Origin: Candidatus Wallbacteria bacterium
GTDB taxonomy: Bacteria; Muiribacteriota; UBA6191; JACPRK01
Direction of reading: 5' to 3'
Assembly: GCA_016199905.1 (NCBI GenBank)
Contig: JACQFU010000197.1
Coordinates: forward strand, 1 to 23,863
DNA length: 23,863 nt
This document shows, one piece after another, positions 15,175-23,015 of the stretch. Under the pieces are notes generated by a model. That model was not told the origin of the DNA. It was given only the letters and a program-made list of their open reading frames with translations, and searched no databases. Both the position numbers and the translations under genes were made by a program. Positions within the stretch are counted from its first letter, which is position 1. Every line of letters starts with the position of its first letter.

Positions 15175-15866
15175 GCGTTCCCCCTTTCCGTCTGCGCTAC
15201 ACGCGCCGCGTAGTCTTCCGCCAGCTCCTTCACGCGCCTTGCCGCCTGGGCCGCGAACAGGCCCGCCAAGCCGAGCGAGAGCAGGAACAGGACTTGATGG
15301 TACCGGGGCACCCGCAGCGACTCGTGAAACCAGCGCGCGTTGCCCAGCAGCACCAGATATCCGGCCATCGAAACGCCCGTCGTGAAGCGGATCAGCTGCA
15401 AGTTCAGCCGGAGACCTGCGAGGTTGACCAGGACGAAGTAACCGATCAGCAACGGGCTCCGCGGACCGTCGGCCACGAGCAGCATCGCCGTCAGCAGGAC
15501 CGCGTCGCAAGCCGTCGACGCGTACTTGAGCGACGCCGGGAAGACCTGGCGTCTGAGGCAGACCGACACCACCCAGGCCACGGCGAGCCACGCCACGCAG
15601 AGCGCCGTGATCGCCGTGTGGAACGGGCGATCCACCGAAGCGACCTTGGGCATCTGCACGACGCCCAGGTCGAGACCGTGGTAGTTCGCCAGCTCCACCA
15701 GGTAGAAGGCGCAGACCGTCACCACCCGGAACAGGTTCGCGCGCGCCTCGCCCTCGAACTCCTGCCAGCGGCCCGCGATGAACCACTCCAGACGACCGGC
15801 TTCCGCTCCATCCCCGGCCGGGCCTCCCCCGCCCCCGTCGGTCGCCCTCGAACTTCCGGAATCCAT
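15171..15866 (-). CDS. Six-TM integral membrane protein (hypothetical)
   Basis: A 231-residue protein. ATG 15866 is chosen over 15902 because AAGGAG lies 6 nt upstream. After a Gly-rich soluble start (about 1-25) and an amphipathic segment (27-44), six hydrophobic helices follow (about 45-62, 83-103, 118-132, 137-152, 160-175, 190-206), then a charged helix (207-228). The layout resembles the membrane sensor domains fused to cyclases or histidine kinases, here without any catalytic domain. No specific family is recognised. It is first in the operon with the zinc-ribbon protein, the Lgt-like enzyme and bcp. Confidence 0.75.
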   Translation of the reverse strand: MDSGSSRATDGGGGGPAGDGAEAGRLEWFIAGRWQEFEGEARANLFRVVTVCAFYLVELANYHGLDLGVVQMPKVASVDRPFHTAITALCVAWLAVAWVVSVCLRRQVFPASLKYASTACDAVLLTAMLLVADGPRSPLLIGYFVLVNLAGLRLNLQLIRFTTGVSMAGYLVLLGNARWFHESLRVPRYHQVLFLLSLGLAGLFAAQAARRVKELAEDYAARVAQTERGNA

Positions 15867-15941
15867 CGCACGCTCCTTGCCGGGGTCAGGCCCCCGGTCC
15901 ATTCCATGCTACCATGTTGGTGTCCCGCGTTACCGTTGCGG

Positions 15942-15953
15942 GATTCCGGAATC
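15942..15953. promoter_or_regulatory. 12-bp perfect palindrome upstream of the radical SAM gene
   Basis: GATTCCGGAATC is a perfect palindrome in the 136-bp gap between divergent genes, preceded by the imperfect CCCGC/GCGGG pair at 15924-15942. It could be an operator or a transcript hairpin; no factor can be named. Confidence 0.35.
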
Positions 15954-16002
15954 GGGTGTTCGCCGCCGTCGGGGGGCTCGGGCGGGAAAGAGGGCCAGCA
16001 GC

Positions 16003-17330
16003 TTGGGCGAGCGGGTGAGGCCGTACCTGTTCTACGACGTGGCGGTGTCGATGTGCGCGACGTGCTACCGCAAGGTCGAGGCGAAGATTGTCTTCGAGGA
16101 CGGGCGCGTCCTGATGCTCAAGCGGTGTCCCGAGCACGGTCCCTCGCGCGTGCTGCTCGCCGACGACGTCGACTACTACCGGCGGTGTCGCGAGATCTTC
16201 ATCAAGCCGCCCGAGATGCCGCTGGTCTACAACACGCCGGTCCGGTGGGGCTGCCCCCTGGACTGCGGTCTCTGCACCGACCACGAGCAGCACTCCTGTC
16301 TGAGCCTGGTCGAGATCACCGACCACTGCAACCTGGAGTGTCCGGTCTGCTACTCCGAGAGCGGCCCGTCGCGACCGAACCATCGCTCGCTGGCGACCAT
16401 CGAGCGCATGCTGGACGCCGTCGTTCGCAACGAGGGGAAGCCCGACGTCGTGCAGATCTCGGGCGGCGAGCCGACCGTGCACCGGGTTTCGAGATCTACC
16501 TGCAATTCGACTCGCTTCAGGAGGGCCCCCTGCGAACGCTGCGCGGCGCCGACCTCCGCCCCGTTCGCGAAGCCGCTCTAAAACGCCTCAACCGTCTCGG
16601 TGTCTCCACCACTTTGGTGGTCACGCTCCGCAAGGGAACCAACGATTCGGAGATCGGCCGCATCATCGACTACGCGCTCCAGCAGCCGTGCGTGCGCGGC
16701 GTGACCTTTCAGCCGATCCAGGACGCCGGCCGCCTTCAGGACTACGACCTCGCGCGCGACCGCCTGACACTCACCGAAGTCCGCCGGGCGATCCTGGAGC
16801 AGACGTCGGTCTTTCGTCCGGAGGACATCCTTCCGGTTCCCTGTCATCCCGACAGCCTGGCGATGGCCTATGCCCTGAAGCTCGACGGCCGGGTCGTTCC
16901 GCTGACCGGCCTGATCGACCCGCGGATCCTGATCGAGGGCGGTCGCAACACCATCGTCTACGAGAAGGACGACACGGTGCGCGACGCCGTTTTCCGGCTC
17001 TTCTCCACCAACCACTCGCCCGCGTCCGGGGCGACGAGCCTGCGTGACTTGCTCTGCTGCTTGCCGCAGGTGACCGTTCCGGAGGGCATCGGCTATGGGA
17101 ACCTGTTCCGGGTGCTGGTGATGCAGTTCCTCGACGCCCATTCCTTCGACGTGCGCTCGGTGAAGAAGAGCTGTGTGCACATCGTCCATCCCGACGGCCG
17201 CCTCATCCCGTTCGACACCTACAACCTTTTCTATAGAGACGATCTCGAGCGAACTCGTTTGGCGCCGCTGCGAGCCCTAGAAGAGGCCTCGCACCCGGCT
17301 CGATCGCCGCTCCTACAAAACGGGGGTTGA
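16003..17330 (+). pseudogene. COG1964/Tes-like radical SAM protein with internal deletion and frameshift
   Basis: The first frame (16003-16486) encodes 'YDVAVSMCATCYRKVEAKIVFEDG', 'KRCPEHG' (41-46), extra Cys at 84, 88, 91 and 99, and the radical-SAM site C109NLEC113PVC116 with 'ISGGEPTVH' (152-160). This Cys-rich start before the core is that of COG1964, the family of archaeal tetraether synthase (Tes, MJ0619) and bacterial relatives that couple lipid tails. At about 16481-16487 the frame changes, and the protein resumes at 'GFEIYLQFDSLQEGPL' and continues to 17328. The usual 40-50 residues between the GGEP and QFDSL motifs ('NTNG' region) are missing, so this is a deletion plus a shift, not a simple indel. 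TTG 16003 (AGAGG about 9 nt upstream) is the likeliest start; GTG 16015 is an alternative. The 3' end overlaps the convergent gene by 18 bp. The lipid role is inference from family. Confidence 0.75.
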
Positions 17331-19736
17331 CTGGCGTTTCATCCCCCACCCCACCGTCCCCAGCCACAGTAGGATCGCCACGACCGTGATCGCCACTCCC
17401 ACTCGAAACGCTCCCGGCGAGTACTCGAGTCGCAGCCGGTGGCGGCCGGCCTGGAGCGGCACGCCGCGGAGGGCGAAGTCGGCCGGAACGACCTCGTAGC
17501 TTTGCTGGCAACTGCCGGCCAGCGCCCGGGCCCGCCATCCGGAGAAGTACCCCTCCGCCACCACGAGGACGCTCGGTCCGGAGGTCTCGGCCTCGATGGT
17601 GAGGTTGTCGGTGGTCTCCTCGACGATCCGGACCTTGCCGTCCGCGGGGCCGGTGGCAGGAGTCGGATGGGGAGTCGACTCCAGAACGACCTGCGTCGCC
17701 GGGTCGAAGTCCGGGGCGGCGAGCGCGGCGAGCGCGGCGTCGCGGTTGGGTGCCAGCACGCAGTCTCCAACCAGCCAGGCGCGAGGAAGCAGCGGGCGCG
17801 GGAAGGTCCAGAGCAGTTTTCCGTCCGGCCGGAACACGTACTTCAGCCGCAGCAGCGCGTGCAGCGGGTGGCCGTGACGGAACTCCAGGTATTGCGACGC
17901 CTGCTCGGGCGAAAGCCCTTGCGTGAACGCGAGCAGCTGGGCGTGGCGCAGCGGCGTTCCCGGGTCGTGTCCCCAGAGGTCTCGCGCGTCCATCGACATC
18001 GCGGCGTTGCCCGACTCCAGGAAGAGGATTCGGTAGTCGCCCGGATCGGCCCGCAACGCGCGGGTCACGCGGCCCGTCGCCGCGTCTCCAGGAAAGAACG
18101 TGGGCCGCAGCGCCACGACGAAGGTCCCCAGCTCCAGAAGCGTGACCAGGACCAGGGCTCCGAGCCCGAGCCGCGTGCGGTCGAGAGCCGACATCGCCAG
18201 CACCGACGCGGCAAGCAGGATCGCGGCTTGCAGCAGGCCGCGCCGCGCCCGCCGGAGCGCCAGGTCGACGAACGAAGCCGAGTCGTAGCTCGCCGCCGGC
18301 TGGGCTGCCTCGTTGGACGGGGCCCCCCAGGCGTGGAGGGTCTTCATGAACTCGGGCCAGAGCCCTCCGCTGGCGGGCTCGGTGCCCGCCAGCCCCAGCG
18401 AAGCGCCGGCCAGGCCGATAAAGCAGGCCAGGGCGAGCGCCCCGGCGAGCCAGCGCCGCGGCGGCCGGCCGGCATCGAGCAGCCGCTGCAACCCGGCGCC
18501 TGCCAGCAGCGCCACGAAGGCCGCCATCGGGTAGGTGAACTTCGAGTGGCCGCGGAACGACGCGAAGCCGGGCACCAGCTCGAAGAGGATGCGAAACAAC
18601 GGCGTGTGGCTGCCCAACGCCAGCACGAGCAGCGCGGCCGCGGCAGGCACCGCGAGCGCCCGGTGGCGCCGCTCCCCGTGGACGGCGCCGTACGCGGCCA
18701 GGGACAGCGTCGTGACGCCGAAGTAGAGCGACATCTCCCAGAGCAGGCAGCGTCCCCAGTAGGAGCCGTCCTCGATATGGCCGAAGAAGTCCGGCGAGAG
18801 CGCCGTCAGAAGGTTCTCCGGCGGCAGGCTGAACATCGCCGCGTAGTCGTACCAGAGGCCGCCTGCACGCACCGTCTCGCCAGCCTCGGAGATGCCGGTC
18901 AGCAGCTGAACCGCGGCCAACGCGGCGCCGCCGGCAGCGACCGTGGCCATGCCGGCCCAGCTGGCGCGAGGGCGCGGCGCTCCGGGCAGCAGCAACGCCG
19001 CCATGAGGCCCGCGGCAACGGCGGCGTGAAAGACGTACTGCGGGTGGCCGGCCAGCACCAGCAGCGCCGTGACGGCGGCGCCGGCCAGGGCCCAGAGCGG
19101 ACCGCGTCCCTGCATCACCGCGTCGATGCACAGCAAGAGCAACGGCACCCACGGCATTGCGCAGAGGTTCGACAGGTGACCCGGATAGACGTGCGGGAAG
19201 ACCGGCCCGCAGAACATCAGCACCGCCCCGGCCAGGAACGCCGCCAGGCTCCCCATCCCCCGGAACCGCGCCCAGGCAATCATCGCCGCGCCCGTCGCAA
19301 AGACGTGCAGGGCGATGGAGAGCCCGAGCGCCAGTCCGAGCGGCAGCACGAGAAAGAGCGCGTTCGGCGGGTAGAGCAGCGCCGCCTGGAAGCCTCCCAG
19401 GAAAGGAACGCCGCAGAAGACGCGCGGATTCCACAGCGCCAGGTTGCCGCGCGCCAGCTCCCCAAACCCGAATTGGCGCCAGTGGATGAACTGAGTTGCC
19501 AGGTCTCCGTCCGGCGCGGAGAGGACTGCGCCGCCTCCGCTCGCCAGCAGCGGACCGGCGAAGGCCGCCGCCGCGAGCGCCGCCAGCGCCAGCAGCGCCC
19601 CGAGGTCCGTCAGGCCCGGCCCCACGGCACTCGCGACGCCTGCGGCCTGCGCGCTCGATGCCTTTTCCTTTCTCTTGCGTGTGCTCACGTTTCCCGCCAG
19701 CACACTACCAGAGGCGGCGGCGACGGGCCTCGTCAT
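17313..19736 (-). CDS. YfhO-family polytopic membrane protein
   Basis: An 807-residue protein. After TM1 (about 44-66) comes the family loop 'APDGDLATQFIHWRQFG' (74-90) and 'LALWNPRVFCGVPFLG' (99-114), then about a dozen TM helices. The soluble C-terminal beta-domain has 'VVAEGYFSGWRA' and 'LQAGRHRLRLEYSPGAFRVG', the standard closing elements of the YfhO family (PF09586), and a final TM. Family members are GT-C-like proteins linked to glycosylation of lipoteichoic acid or other envelope polymers; the bacterial substrate here is unknown. ATG 19736 has no ribosome-binding site and lies within 10 bp of the opposite promoter. GTG at about residue 12 or 17 is a possible start, with no effect on the domains. 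Confidence 0.9.
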   Translation of the reverse strand: MTRPVAAASGSVLAGNVSTRKRKEKASSAQAAGVASAVGPGLTDLGALLALAALAAAAFAGPLLASGGGAVLSAPDGDLATQFIHWRQFGFGELARGNLALWNPRVFCGVPFLGGFQAALLYPPNALFLVLPLGLALGLSIALHVFATGAAMIAWARFRGMGSLAAFLAGAVLMFCGPVFPHVYPGHLSNLCAMPWVPLLLLCIDAVMQGRGPLWALAGAAVTALLVLAGHPQYVFHAAVAAGLMAALLLPGAPRPRASWAGMATVAAGGAALAAVQLLTGISEAGETVRAGGLWYDYAAMFSLPPENLLTALSPDFFGHIEDGSYWGRCLLWEMSLYFGVTTLSLAAYGAVHGERRHRALAVPAAAALLVLALGSHTPLFRILFELVPGFASFRGHSKFTYPMAAFVALLAGAGLQRLLDAGRPPRRWLAGALALACFIGLAGASLGLAGTEPASGGLWPEFMKTLHAWGAPSNEAAQPAASYDSASFVDLALRRARRGLLQAAILLAASVLAMSALDRTRLGLGALVLVTLLELGTFVVALRPTFFPGDAATGRVTRALRADPGDYRILFLESGNAAMSMDARDLWGHDPGTPLRHAQLLAFTQGLSPEQASQYLEFRHGHPLHALLRLKYVFRPDGKLLWTFPRPLLPRAWLVGDCVLAPNRDAALAALAAPDFDPATQVVLESTPHPTPATGPADGKVRIVEETTDNLTIEAETSGPSVLVVAEGYFSGWRARALAGSCQQSYEVVPADFALRGVPLQAGRHRLRLEYSPGAFRVGVAITVVAILLWLGTVGWGMKRQSTPVL

Positions 19737-19738
19737 GC

Positions 19739-19765
19739 TAAAATGCGCACCCTGGAAAGAAGGGA
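19739..19765 (+). promoter_or_regulatory. -10 box TAAAAT and ribosome-binding site for the esterase/ATP-grasp/MFS operon
   Basis: TAAAAT (19739-19744) is a good -10 box in otherwise G/C-rich DNA. AGAAGGGAG (19758-19765 region) is the ribosome-binding site of the GTG at 19775. No clear -35 box. Confidence 0.4.
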
Positions 19766-19774
19766 GACAGCCGC

Positions 19775-20506
19775 GTGCAATTCAGAGATTTCATCCTAGA
19801 TAGCGAGATCCTCGGCCGCCACATGGACGTCCACGTCTTCGGCCACTTCGGCACCCCCATCGTCTGTTTTCCCAGTTCGATGGGCCGCACCGATCAGTTC
19901 GCCGGCTTCGGCAAAATGCTCGAGCAGATCGAGCCCTACGTCCGAGGCGGCAAGGTGAAGCTCTACTGCGTCGACGGAGTCGACGGCGAGGCCTGGTACA
20001 ACAAGTACGCCCACCCGGGCCATCGCGCCTGGATGGCCGAGCAGTACGACCGTCACCTGATGGAGGAGATCGTCCCCTTCATCTACGAGGATTGCTGGAC
20101 CGACTACCTCCCCATCACCACGGCCGGCTGCAGCTTCGGCGCCTACCACGCCGTCAACGTCACGTTGAAGCATCCGTGGACCTTCAACCGCTGCATCGGG
20201 ATGAGCGGTCTCTACGATATCCGCGCCCACGTCGACGGGCATTACGACGAGAACGTCTACTTCAACAACCCGGTCGACTTCATCGGCGGCGTCGGCGATA
20301 GCGACTACCTCGACCAGCTCCGGCGGATCGACATCCGCCTGGTTTGCGGCCGCGGCCCCTGGGAGCACCCCCACATCACGCAGGAGTTCTCCGACCTTCT
20401 GGCCAGCCGCGGAATCCCCCACTGGAACGACATGTGGGGACACGACGTCGAGCATCACTGGTACTGGTGGCGCCGGCAGTTCCGCTATCACATCGAGCAC
20501 ATGTAG
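19775..20506 (+). CDS. Esterase-family alpha/beta hydrolase (COG4947-like)
   Basis: A 243-residue protein starting with GTG, with AAGGGAG about 9 nt upstream. Nucleophile elbow GCSFGAYHA (118-126, Ser120), a likely catalytic His at 223 ('MWGHDVEHHW') and acid candidates in 'GRGPWEHPH' (192-200) fit the esterase/lipase superfamily. The length and the 'WYWWRRQFRYHI' ending are like those of short uncharacterised 'esterase family' proteins often found beside ATP-grasp genes. There is no signal peptide, so it is cytoplasmic. It is 29 bp upstream of the ATP-grasp, in one operon. It may hydrolyse or transesterify the product or precursor of the ligase; this is inference. Confidence 0.8.
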   Translation: MQFRDFILDSEILGRHMDVHVFGHFGTPIVCFPSSMGRTDQFAGFGKMLEQIEPYVRGGKVKLYCVDGVDGEAWYNKYAHPGHRAWMAEQYDRHLMEEIVPFIYEDCWTDYLPITTAGCSFGAYHAVNVTLKHPWTFNRCIGMSGLYDIRAHVDGHYDENVYFNNPVDFIGGVGDSDYLDQLRRIDIRLVCGRGPWEHPHITQEFSDLLASRGIPHWNDMWGHDVEHHWYWWRRQFRYHIEHM

Positions 20507-20535
20507 GCGCCGGCCGCCTCTCAGGAGCAACCTCA

Positions 20536-21810
20536 ATGGCCAACGAGAAGTGGATCGGACTGTCTCTGGGAACGGACATCGACTGGCCCGCCTGCTTCGA
20601 GGCGATGATGCGGCGGCTGGCGCCCAGTTTCGGCACCGGCAAGGGTCGCTTCGAGGTGAAGGTCCGGCGCATCCTGATGGACCCGTTCTTCCTCACCGAC
20701 CCGTCGAAGTACGTGCTGGTTGTGGACCGGCTGACGCACTGGTTCAAGTTCGCCCGGGAGTGGCTGAAGAAGGCCGCCCTGATGAACGACGTCTACCTGC
20801 TGAACAACCCGTTCACCTTCCAGTCGATGGAGAAGCACTCGGCTTTCTGCGCGATGGAACGGCTGGGCATCAAGATCCCGACCACCGTGCTCTTGCCGCA
20901 GAAGGAGTACCCCAAGAACAGCCCGGCGTATGCGAAGACCACGGCGCGCTACAACCTGCTCTTCGATCTGGACGAGATTGCCGACAAGGTCGGATATCCT
21001 CTCTACATGAAGCCCTACGACGGCGGCGGATGGCGGGGCGTGACGCGCGTGGCGGACTCCGCCGAGCTCCACCAGGCCTATGACGAGTCGGGCACAGAGA
21101 TCATGCACCTACAGAGGGCCGTCGAGCCTTTCGACGTCTTCGTGCGGGCGCTGGCGATCGGCCCGCAAGTGATGCCGATGCGCTACGACGCTACGCAGCC
21201 GCTCCACGCCCGATACGTCGTGGACCACGACTTCCTGTCGCCGAAGATGGGTCGCGAGGTCAACATCCTGACCAAGACCATCAACGCCTTCTTCCGCTGG
21301 GAGTACAACTCCTGCGAGGCGATCGTCCAGGACGAAGCGCTTTACCCCATCGACTTCGCCAACGCCTGCCCCGACAGCTCGCTCACCAGCCTCCACTACT
21401 ACTTTCCGTTCGTCGTGAAGTCTCAGTTGCTCTGGACGCTGTTCTGCGTGGCGACGGGCCGAAAGATGCGAAGAGACCTCGATTTCGAGCCCTGGTTCGC
21501 CGTCGGCGACGACCGGGACCTGGACTATTCGGAGAAACTGAGTCGTTACGAGAAGTTGGCCGACGAGTACTTCGAGACCGCGAGGTTCCACGCCTTCTGC
21601 GCGAAGCGCTTCGGCGACATCGACTCCGTGCTGCTCGATTTTTTCGCGAGCGCCGAGTTCGACGACATCCTCTGCGAGAAGGTTCGGGACATCTTCCCGG
21701 CGCGCGAACACGACGAGTTCATCGCCCACTTCCGCGGCCTGGTCCGCATGGGCGCCGAAGGGATGTTCGCTCCGAAGGCCCCTGGCCGAGGGCCGAGGGC
21801 CGGTTCCTGA
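20536..21810 (+). CDS. ATP-grasp ligase (paralogue of 10210-11273)
   Basis: A 424-residue protein. ATG 20536 has AGGAG 8 nt upstream. The N-terminal part 'GKGRFEVKV ... KYVLVVDRLTHW' (about 35-69) and 'VYLLNNPFTFQ' (86-96) is the preATP-grasp region. ATP-grasp motifs are 'PLYMKPYDGGGWRGV' (155-169, Lys159), 'LQRAV' (192-196), 'NSCEAIVQ' (258-265) and 'YPIDFANACPD' (270-280). It aligns along its length with the broken gene at 10210-11273, plus a C-terminal helical extension (about 310-412) that the other lacks. It would form an acyl-phosphate and then an amide, peptide or thioester bond; substrates are unknown. The last residues (GRGPRAGS) come from a heptamer repeat, so the original stop may have been moved. 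Confidence 0.85.
   Translation: MANEKWIGLSLGTDIDWPACFEAMMRRLAPSFGTGKGRFEVKVRRILMDPFFLTDPSKYVLVVDRLTHWFKFAREWLKKAALMNDVYLLNNPFTFQSMEKHSAFCAMERLGIKIPTTVLLPQKEYPKNSPAYAKTTARYNLLFDLDEIADKVGYPLYMKPYDGGGWRGVTRVADSAELHQAYDESGTEIMHLQRAVEPFDVFVRALAIGPQVMPMRYDATQPLHARYVVDHDFLSPKMGREVNILTKTINAFFRWEYNSCEAIVQDEALYPIDFANACPDSSLTSLHYYFPFVVKSQLLWTLFCVATGRKMRRDLDFEPWFAVGDDRDLDYSEKLSRYEKLADEYFETARFHAFCAKRFGDIDSVLLDFFASAEFDDILCEKVRDIFPAREHDEFIAHFRGLVRMGAEGMFAPKAPGRGPRAGS
21784..21802 (+). repeat. Tandem heptamer (GGCCGAG)x2 + GGCCG at gene junction
   Basis: Two full copies and a partial copy of GGCCGAG lie across the end of the ATP-grasp gene. The second copy provides the GAGGG that best serves as ribosome-binding site for the MFS gene starting at 21807. 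Confidence 0.85.
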
Positions 21811-22964
21811 GCGACGCTCCAACGCTCTCCAGCGGGCGGATCGCGGCGCTCTACTTTGCCTACTTCGCCGCTCACGGTATCGCGGTGCCGTATGTGCCGT
21901 TCGCGATGAAGCGGATCGGCCTGGACGGAACTGCGATCGGGCTCGTGATGGCCGCGTCGCTCGGGATCTCGCTCGTGACGCCACCCATCTGGGGCTACGT
22001 CGCCGATCGCTCGGGTCGCCGCGACGCGGTGATGCTCTGGGCCGGACTGCTCGGATCGGCGGCGATCGCTTCGGCCGTCGTGTTGCCGGGCAGCGCCGGA
22101 TTCGTGGCAGGCTTCCTCCTGTTCGTCTTCGCGCGCACGCCTGTCGGGCCGCTGCTCGACTCGCTGGCGATCTCTCATCCGGATATCGGACCCGCCCGCT
22201 ACGGCCACGTCCGCCGGTGGGGATCGATCGGCTTCATCGCGGCCGTGGCCGCCGCCGGCCCTTTCGTTCAGACCCTGCCGCCGCGCGCGATCCCTGCGCT
22301 GGTTGCTGTCGGTTGGCTGGCGCTCACGGGGTTGCTGTTCGTGGTGCGCGTGCCGCCGACGGCCCGGACGCCGGGCTCCGGCTTGCCTCTCGAAGAACTG
22401 TACGCCAGCCCGGCGATCTGGGCGTTCCTTCTCGTCTCCGCACTTCACGCCGCGTGCGGCATTCCCTTCGAGACCTACTTCTCCAGCTATGCCACCGACC
22501 TGGGCTTGCCTGGCTCCTGGATCGGCGCAGCCTGGGCCGCCGGCGTCGGTTTGGAAGTTGCGGTGCTCACCTCGATGGGAGCGCTGATCGATCGATGGGG
22601 ACCGCGGCGAATCCTGCTCGTCGCCTACTGGGCGGGCGTCCTGCGCTGGGCCCTCACGGCGCTCGTTTCCGGCGGGCCCCTGCTCGCCGCCGTCCAGCTC
22701 TTGCACGGGCTCACGTTCGGAGCGTGCCTCGGCGCCAGCGTGGTCTGGATGAGCCGAGTCGTGCCTCCCGCTCTCACCAGCTCCGCGCAGTCGAGCTTCG
22801 CGGCCGTCGCCTGGGGATTCGGCGGCATTCTGGGCCAGCTCCTCTGCGGTCCGGCGTACGATCGCCTTGGCGGCCGTGCCCTTTTCGCCGCAGCAGCGGT
22901 GTGCGAGCTGGTGCCGCTCGCCGTGCTCTGGCGGCTGCGAGAGCCGCCGGCGAGAGAGCCGTAG
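21807..22964 (+). CDS. MFS transporter (MFS_1_like/LacY-like)
   Basis: About 385 residues with twelve TM helices in two bundles. TM1 begins 'IAALYFAYFAAHGIAVPYVPF'. 'GYVADRSGRRD' is the cytoplasmic A-loop, 'YGHVRRWGSIGFI' is the hallmark of the PF12832 MFS_1_like family, and 'LIDRWGPRRILL' is the second loop. No ATG or TTG lies before TM1. GTG 21885 would cut TM1, so I propose CTG 21807, overlapping the ATP-grasp stop as CTGA with GAGGG 7 nt upstream. Third gene of the esterase/ATP-grasp operon, it could export (or import) the pathway's small molecule; direction and substrate are not readable. The start codon is the main uncertainty. Confidence 0.85.
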   Translation: MSDAPTLSSGRIAALYFAYFAAHGIAVPYVPFAMKRIGLDGTAIGLVMAASLGISLVTPPIWGYVADRSGRRDAVMLWAGLLGSAAIASAVVLPGSAGFVAGFLLFVFARTPVGPLLDSLAISHPDIGPARYGHVRRWGSIGFIAAVAAAGPFVQTLPPRAIPALVAVGWLALTGLLFVVRVPPTARTPGSGLPLEELYASPAIWAFLLVSALHAACGIPFETYFSSYATDLGLPGSWIGAAWAAGVGLEVAVLTSMGALIDRWGPRRILLVAYWAGVLRWALTALVSGGPLLAAVQLLHGLTFGACLGASVVWMSRVVPPALTSSAQSSFAAVAWGFGGILGQLLCGPAYDRLGGRALFAAAAVCELVPLAVLWRLREPPAREP

Positions 22965-23000
22965 GAGTGGTCCGAGAGACCCCTCTCGGCGCGAGCCGGC

Positions 23001-23006
23001 TATACT
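23001..23006 (+). promoter_or_regulatory. -10 box TATACT for the 3' kinase gene
   Basis: TATACT lies 9 nt before the ATG at 23016, predicting a leader of only about three bases, i.e. a near-leaderless transcript. No good -35 box is seen. Confidence 0.4.
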
Positions 23007-23015
23007 GGCGCTGCC

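Noticed and set aside
16003..16581. First half of the radical SAM gene as a complete short protein ending at 16581
   Set aside because: After 16487 the translation becomes Arg/Ser-rich nonsense while the other frame resumes the family sequence.
17439..19799. 786-codon plus-strand open frame antisense to the YfhO gene
   Set aside because: Arg/Gln-rich shadow without domains; the minus strand encodes a complete family protein.
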